Assembly (NCBI GenBank): GCA_030681645.1
Contig: JAUXRX010000057.1
Location: forward strand, 372,001 to 436,000
Direction of reading: 5' to 3'
Origin: Archangium sp.
Lineage (GTDB): Bacteria > Myxococcota > Myxococcia > Myxococcales > Myxococcaceae
DNA length: 64,000 nucleotides
Part shown: positions 62,701 to 64,000 of the stretch, piece by piece
Numbering within the stretch: position 1 is the first letter of the stretch
Layout of the letters: each line of letters opens with the position of its first letter
Program-made: the position numbers and the translations under genes
The notes under the pieces: model-generated
Told to the model about the DNA's origin: nothing
Seen by the model: the letters and a program-made list of their open reading frames with translations, nothing else
Database searches by the model: none

Positions 62701-64000
62701 CCTTCGGTGGCAGCCCGGCGCTGTCGGTTCGCGTCACCGGGACGGGCACCATCGAGGCCGTGACGCCGCCCGGCCAGCGCGGTGCGGTCGACGTGCAGGT
62801 CACCAACCCCAGCGGGCTCACCGCCACCCGCGCCGCCGCCTTCACGTACCAACAGCCCGCGACCGCGTCGGTGAAGCTGGGCGGCGAGGTCAACGACGTG
62901 CTCGTCATCGGCCACACCGCCTACCTCGGCACCAACCGCGGCCTGGTGCTGATCGACCTGAGCGGGCTCGAGCGGCGCGGCGCCTTCGCAGGTCAGCCCA
63001 TCCCCCCCAGCCAGCGAGGCGGGCTGGTCGATCGAAACGGCGATCGCGAGGACGATCGCATCATGGCCACGGTGGGGGCGGGGCGCGTCACCAGCCTCTC
63101 GTACCCCCCGGGTGGAGGTCAGCGCATCTGGGCCACCACCGCCGACTTCGACGCCCTCAAGGGCAAGTGGTCGGGGGGGGTCACCGCGTTCCGGCCGGTC
63201 TTCACCTCGAATGGGCTGATCGAAGAAGTCACCCTCGCCACGGACGTGGGCGTCGCCGCCCCTGAGGGCGCCTTCGGAGCGGACGCCCGCGACGATCAGC
63301 TCGTCACTGCGCTGCATCGCCGCGGCCTGCAGCGCTACGACATCACCGGCCCACCGTTCCCCGTGAACACCCTGACGCAGGCGACAGGGGGCCTCGGGCT
63401 GGCCGTGGGCAACGGCTTCGCGCTGACGGCCTCGGGTATTCGCGACCCCTTCACCCTGAAGCTGTCGAACGGCTCGCTCCACCGCGTCGCGCTCGATGGA
63501 GCGCTGACCATCACCGACTCGGTGACGATCGACGCGCAGTGGGTTCGCCTCTCGGGCGAGCTGGCGGTGGTCGCCGCGGGCCCCGAAGGGCTGGTGCTGC
63601 TCGACGCGTCCGGGCAGCTGCTCAGCCGTCGCGCTGCGCTGGCGCTGGGGGGCTTCGCCCGACATGTCACTCTCCAGAACCAGCTCGCCTATGTGGCCGT
63701 GGAGGGGGTCGGCACGGTGGTCGTCGACCTGACGGATCCCGACAGTCCGCAGCGGCTCTTCACCTTCGCCGGCGGCAACGCCACGGCGAGCGGCGCCTGG
63801 GGCGGGCAGGTGCTCTCTGCGTCCATCGGCACCGAGGGTCCCCGTCTCCAGTTCGGTCCGCTCGCCGAGCTGACGGTGCTCTCGAGCTCGGTCACCGGAG
63901 GACAGCTGGTCGCGCCCTCCGTGCCGGCCTTCACCCTCATTCTCTCCACGACCGTCGAGGCAGCGTCGGCGACGCAGGCCTTCTCGCTCGTGGCCGACGG
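50736..64000 (+). CDS. Giant exported Ig/LVIVD/IPT repeat protein (partial, runs off the right edge)
   Basis: The frame starting at TTG 50736 is open for 13,265 bases, at least 4,421 residues, with no stop before the edge. MRPTTRFLLGSIALVAGLAHA is a signal peptide. Near the N-terminus is a BIG2-type Ig domain (about 51.75-52.0 kb). Then about twenty Ig-like domains of roughly 100 residues follow to about 59.0 kb, marked by DDVGIARVEF, DDVAVREVEVRLDG, DNVGVDHLELLVDG, DNASIAAVEFFVDG and similar. After that come LVIVD-type propeller repeats (VVIDVSDPQAPLRLATIPV), SbsA-like Ig domains and IPT/TIG domains (GPVGGGTTVTLAGLRFEPG; GPVAGGTTVTVTGSGFD). It is probably a cell-surface fibre or adhesin; a toxin or anchor domain could lie beyond the window. 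Confidence 0.9.
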   Translation, partial: MRPTTRFLLGSIALVAGLAHAAPTINAISPRQPIQQGATSVDLGIGVEGEATRVEFSISGTSASGPLVSISDLTLRAELGASLPFHMLVPLQRPFPTDGALVVSATPIAADGNRGATVTRTFRAADPGPGIVGAPTVQATPEGRLIVSMIGAGSIAFAEGTIIGISSQTLRSAGGSLRQVSSKAFAETRRARAYPDPTTGALQWILEPRAVMPLDGVVVADLVLEDAFGRRTTRSIVEFLGDALDSVSAISVSPSTALLSGGYGTQVPLRVVANFVLAGPATLPLPSAGLTFHSRDEAIAMVTEDGRLIARQNGETAIDVAFAGRQATVPVIVDSNASLTGLSIAPATAEIPAVGASLDLLLWGALTTGAQVDLSDGVLGTQWFSDDATTATVSNNGRVTGLRAGTTTLRARHGGFEASRTVLIRDALPTLALSAPGSVQAEQPFELVANPSDDVGIARVEFSINSVPVSIDETPPYVLRYRAPANAGTVLRLAATAVDSRNQRSARSEVTVTVVGASGAGSLTPVWEMPTVGSVAPVGSPLTLRVLSGIWDSDPFTLSPLDFQAVRFTVDNAPVATVTLARMEPRVTRTGATVLVPLWETTWIPPTGREGTSAVLRAEAIDRNGLASPIIAQIIQLGADTPPFLTHPLPSPSAAVTATAGARLTFSGTVGDDTLGLGVTVELRVDGATVATSQILGGNRSTTSGSSPYSLGWTPAAPSPTPRRVEVVATDRSALTATLRYDVTVVADRPPAISVTAPADQAVVTAGSRIVMEASVLDDSTGTPTVTWRADGVVVGQASSRPYTTAWVVPAGRAGQTIEIRGEAIDSTGQQGVAAIRLSVAADTSRPTVSLVSPASGTTIASSQDLTVSLGAHDDVRVTRLEFLLDGQVVSTNNAPSAAGPTSVADHLVLTHQQLAGATTHRLGARAFDAAGNVGSAPEVTLTIQSDAPPTASFTAPASGAEWLAGTSQFAQINATDDVAVREVEVRLDGASVGTRTLPPFQFVIPVAGAPRSATLEAVVTDSNGAAVTATRTVSIVADSEAPLVAIVSPLRGTRLFGNRTVAVAVMGTDNTGVTRVELEVNGAAAITSSSFTTQGVGRLFSFNVPVLQAWVGQSIPLRAVAFDQAGLSAEANTTVNVVDDLPPVVTLLAPPRASTWKEGAEIAVTGTVQDDDGVVSLVGRSGDAEYEALADGGFVDTSSQQLRRVRAPRISRGEAPTVGFAARDTSGQVSRQDVVLNVLADTELPLARLVLPTVPDGGVFDVPLNATLSLQLETSDDVFVASVRAIVDGGAPPDDFTTTNGRVEYTQVADPNQPGTIITQQRYLATFTGSVKGPTAPGTRSFAIDVEDYAGNAVHLGPWLLRSTAVLDTSPPVLSLELAGTPGPESCVEGAPLDLRVSAVDESPLQNVTLTRDGTPIPLPTTAGVRSFAVTLAVTAPTRAALAGDFVTWRLTAEDPGGRLSVATAGCGLVDNATPVVSFSGPASQAALTLERRESWSVDVSDDTPLAPVQVVLGDVPAISTDAGIFLPASGAAVHDTGLVVNGWPVTLSSTGTGLGVRQGVFTRGAPTLDITLGEPGQVEARYRWLAQDPQALAVTTFLASAPGGVRTQTTSTPPYALHFDLPPGPVEVLEVELTVTRASAEVERYVIGTRPGAERVSAEVGGRRVFFGPWQPISQPTRTLHVSDGVVVTPPGTAPLVFSALACDGFARCSLATRAVTTRPDAAPPTATISSVQQVITGQDYLVSISATDNVGVDHLELLVDGVVIAERVGFSLSNWSALLRAPPPSNTPLTLTVRATDRAGNVSTSSPSFVTVGNDQGPSIRFDTLSSAVESISAIELQSGLVRLLQGQPASLHFSAQDDLRLAHVEVLFNGAPVLSQALTSSTAGLAASFIPPAGAEDSPSILEVRVEDSNGASASRQLLIQGRRPTAPALALVLPKLAVTAGSIQLVVRALAGDDTGIAFVDVFLNNQPALQFSAQQATAIPVSSVDADGNPFAADPDDRAALLGMPEPFSDPYRSRRYQSTIQLPPGLLQPGTRGSIDLRVVATDREGSQSIITRTLTVQPDEANPAVVIQTPTTGQQITEGTLLRVEALASDNVFVDLVEVLTGPTMQSLQLVHSATGFSPVNALPGADFTIYAPVVSADVVMPRLAALGVTDSSPYIVASRARDTAGRWSPLMVKQIEIIADLPPTVAIVRPVEGAPAVLGHFVDVDVLAQDPDVAVTSVELSVDGAVFPIIRQTPPFVFRVPVPTTGTELLLQARGVDSFGHVVPSQIVRLPLVVDQPPTLAISLPIDGSTLTEGRFFTAVVAATDDIAVTAIELQVDGLVGGRLQLTSGASPYRFEIPLPFGSAGRQVSLSAKATDNQGHQTSSATTTVSVVADQQAPVVSFRTPANGAQVAAGQPVRVDLEAIDNVEVVSVELRLNGNPLAMLAAAPYRFDFTTPRTSAPGTTLAFEAVARDTSGNTSTAAASVQIIADTPPTISLALPAFVTAGQPFLLHANAADLQGIARVFFEAGPAPGALTEVGQRYVLPYEAAVMAPSTAGTLFVRATAIDSAGQSSSTIISELTVRADQPPLVAMVRPGPGSFVFEGRPLRIEVDASDEEGPIDQVAFLVDGVRVSVSTAPLGLAGAASRYAGQWIPPVGSGNRTFVITAVARDRAGHESVTDPVVVGAVTDTVPPEAQLIEPAEGELITRGEQTLLQAVAMDNASIAAVEFFVDGLPVGTTATATSSVSNRPAYSVPWLAPSTGATATVGAQASDPAGNRVSAAPVSVELGLRPDRVVAHPDGLELEALTSVRADGTFCAVTRGGATPPSLSLFQITAAAAVHRGTLATSFQESLTQVAWLEAGPEAPAPFGNLVLATIAAAGGAEPTRLTVFDVNSPALPRRLGAIELPGLDVGGIASRGRLVFVADGTAGVVVIDVSDPQAPLRLATIPVVGSALGVAADEHRLYVASGSAGLRVLDLHSPTLQELGFLALPGNAVSVSVEGATVLVGCEAPGAPLARVDVSVPAQPTLLSLSRQGIDRVDRLALSAAHVAQRGQLAVSSQMLVDQDGVADRSTMQISVLKRDGTLQRLARANLFVPNRHTATPVTLSPLGPLAAVNDGRAAGAFSLPGFALSDSAPRTEERDVLPSSAVALDFTGVPDATGVAGAVSIRVGDARLGPVVPFTSSVNGQRLTVVPSSPFPLSADVFVTVTGLSSITGLALAEPVALHFRTSASAQAPPRLHAVSPNAGPVGGGTTVTLAGLRFEPGMRAFFGTEEGTRVQVAPGGEALTVLTPANLEGPATVRVLTPDGREASLVGGFIYVPVLDLAYVAPAGGPLAGGTHVELVGSGFMRGMRVWFDGAEATNVVVRSPGRLDAETPPGSFGPADVQLVAPDGRVALAERAYFYTDVSVTGRVARYDPNIDGPVRSTDKLGQGAVLDLQFSGQIVWVVQDGSIPAQALTLEELTGSALLGSVALVDVADRAHPQVLGGVSLPPPFLPRGVAVRGNLAWVSAVGKDVAGIELEGEGRSALFLIDASSPIAPVIVGRVPFNGTAGTVAVADDLLLVASGEAGLTAFSITQPSQPVLLGATSHFVLGGNSTPLAISKVAVSGRHAVLTTPSLGQDPELLLIDLARSSPLTVARIPGAQLSLVGSTGLVGVPGAASVDALPRDRLRTLATLPSGLAGPTVAVSAQPHLSVVGGARNGAHLQWYSLEDGATPRLVTAVDLFPVETFTAMATQGDLVAVGATKTLTRPFFPSATDWLLLVDLPFPAVVGSTPSLAATGVPVTTPLRVTLNRPVTTPSAAMVSLVREDGSSSGTPVPVVVALSGNVLEVAAPGGLSVSTGYRLVIEGLVDAANGALQPARFVLPFSTASTLDARAFAVDGLSPREGPVAGGTTVTVTGSGFDATTVVRLGGTLCQVTTVAGDGSALSFVTPPGASGSAGLELSSSAGPSLFHAGAFIYIDPLQVLAVTPAVGGTSGGTPVVISGRGFSTTGGVSVTFGGSPALSVRVTGTGTIEAVTPPGQRGAVDVQVTNPSGLTATRAAAFTYQQPATASVKLGGEVNDVLVIGHTAYLGTNRGLVLIDLSGLERRGAFAGQPIPPSQRGGLVDRNGDREDDRIMATVGAGRVTSLSYPPGGGQRIWATTADFDALKGKWSGGVTAFRPVFTSNGLIEEVTLATDVGVAAPEGAFGADARDDQLVTALHRRGLQRYDITGPPFPVNTLTQATGGLGLAVGNGFALTASGIRDPFTLKLSNGSLHRVALDGALTITDSVTIDAQWVRLSGELAVVAAGPEGLVLLDASGQLLSRRAALALGGFARHVTLQNQLAYVAVEGVGTVVVDLTDPDSPQRLFTFAGGNATASGAWGGQVLSASIGTEGPRLQFGPLAELTVLSSSVTGGQLVAPSVPAFTLILSTTVEAASATQAFSLVAD
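52050..58990 (+). repeat. Tandem Ig-like domain array inside the giant gene
   Basis: About twenty divergent units of roughly 300 bases. Each has a D-D/N-x-x-V/I-x-x-V-E-x-x-x-D-G core and ends in an A-x-D-x-x-G-x segment followed by a D-x-x-P-P/x-V-x-L linker. The units are degenerate in sequence but regular in length, as expected of protein domain repeats rather than recent DNA duplication. Confidence 0.75.
59040..64000 (+). repeat. Super-repeat: propeller, SbsA-like Ig, IPT, IPT
   Basis: Three successive modules in the same order. Module 1: LVIVD propeller about 59040-60100, Ig-like 60100-60400, two IPT domains 60405-60910. Module 2: propeller 60910-62000, Ig-like 62010-62310, IPT pair 62330-62860. 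Module 3: propeller 62860-63870, Ig-like from 63870 into the edge. The period is about 1.9 kb. Confidence 0.7.

Noticed and set aside
50739-64000. Many 60- to 660-codon frames on both strands inside the giant gene
   Set aside because: All are shadows of the single long plus-strand frame, which has a signal peptide and regular domain repeats.

Overview
The window is GC-rich, densely packed bacterial DNA. Its style is that of a myxobacterium or close relative (Myxococcota). Supporting signs are many lipoproteins with Asp-Ala-Gly or poly-Gly linkers after the lipobox, a WGR / TIGR02996 / leucine-rich protein, a Lon start that resembles the LonV type, NtrC-type regulation, and a giant Ig/IPT/LVIVD secreted protein. 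No rRNA, tRNA, CRISPR array or insertion sequence was seen. No stretch longer than about 255 bases lacks a gene.

Layout. 1-2328: a translationally coupled yqgE-bolA-grxD set followed by the start of a further gene, with a divergent VAT1-like quinone reductase. 2392-9206: lon, a Cys-rich membrane protein, a DsbA-like lipoprotein, a GT1 glycosyltransferase, and a WGR protein. 9271-11507: a prolyl oligopeptidase flanked by two hairpin repeats. 11536-12404: a small protein overlapping a nucleotidyltransferase. 12393-15636: the classical tig-clpP-clpX proteostasis cluster. 15793-16322: a STAS-like regulator and a long inverted repeat.

16325-33080 is the most coherent special system. A leftward operon of about 12.9 kb carries three GH3 glycosidase lipoproteins, an outer-membrane porin, an EIIA-HPr-EI phosphotransferase fusion and an EIIC-EIIB-EIIB permease. 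A very good sigma-54 promoter (29276-29291) lies 34 bases before its first start codon. Just upstream, and transcribed the same way, are an NtrC-type response regulator and a sugar permease (EIIC-EIIB) fused in one polypeptide to a complete histidine kinase. I infer one circuit. Outer-membrane or periplasmic GH3 enzymes cut an oligosaccharide, the porin admits it, and the PTS imports and phosphorylates the sugar. The permease-kinase senses that flux and drives sigma-54 transcription of the operon through the regulator. One GH3 paralogue has lost its catalytic residues, and the second EIIB of the permease has lost its phosphorylated Cys.

33271-37946: a broken AbiEi/DUF559-type gene, a TPR lipoprotein coupled to a PhnD-like binding protein, and a divergent RND/MMPL exporter.

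38112-48916 looks like an accessory seven-gene rightward operon without a recognised function. It encodes a CHAT-type caspase-like protease, a large membrane-anchored protein translationally coupled to it, a tandem-duplicated BBE-type flavoprotein oxidase, a lipoprotein, a small two-helix membrane protein, a small soluble protein, and an exported protein coupled to that one. The small genes in the middle are clearly lower in GC.

48945-64000: two divergent PpiC/SurA-type peptidyl-prolyl isomerase lipoproteins. The second is coupled (TTGA overlap) to a giant exported protein that stays open to the right edge (over 4,400 residues). It has many Ig-like repeats, then a repeating module of beta-propeller, SbsA-like Ig and two IPT/TIG domains.
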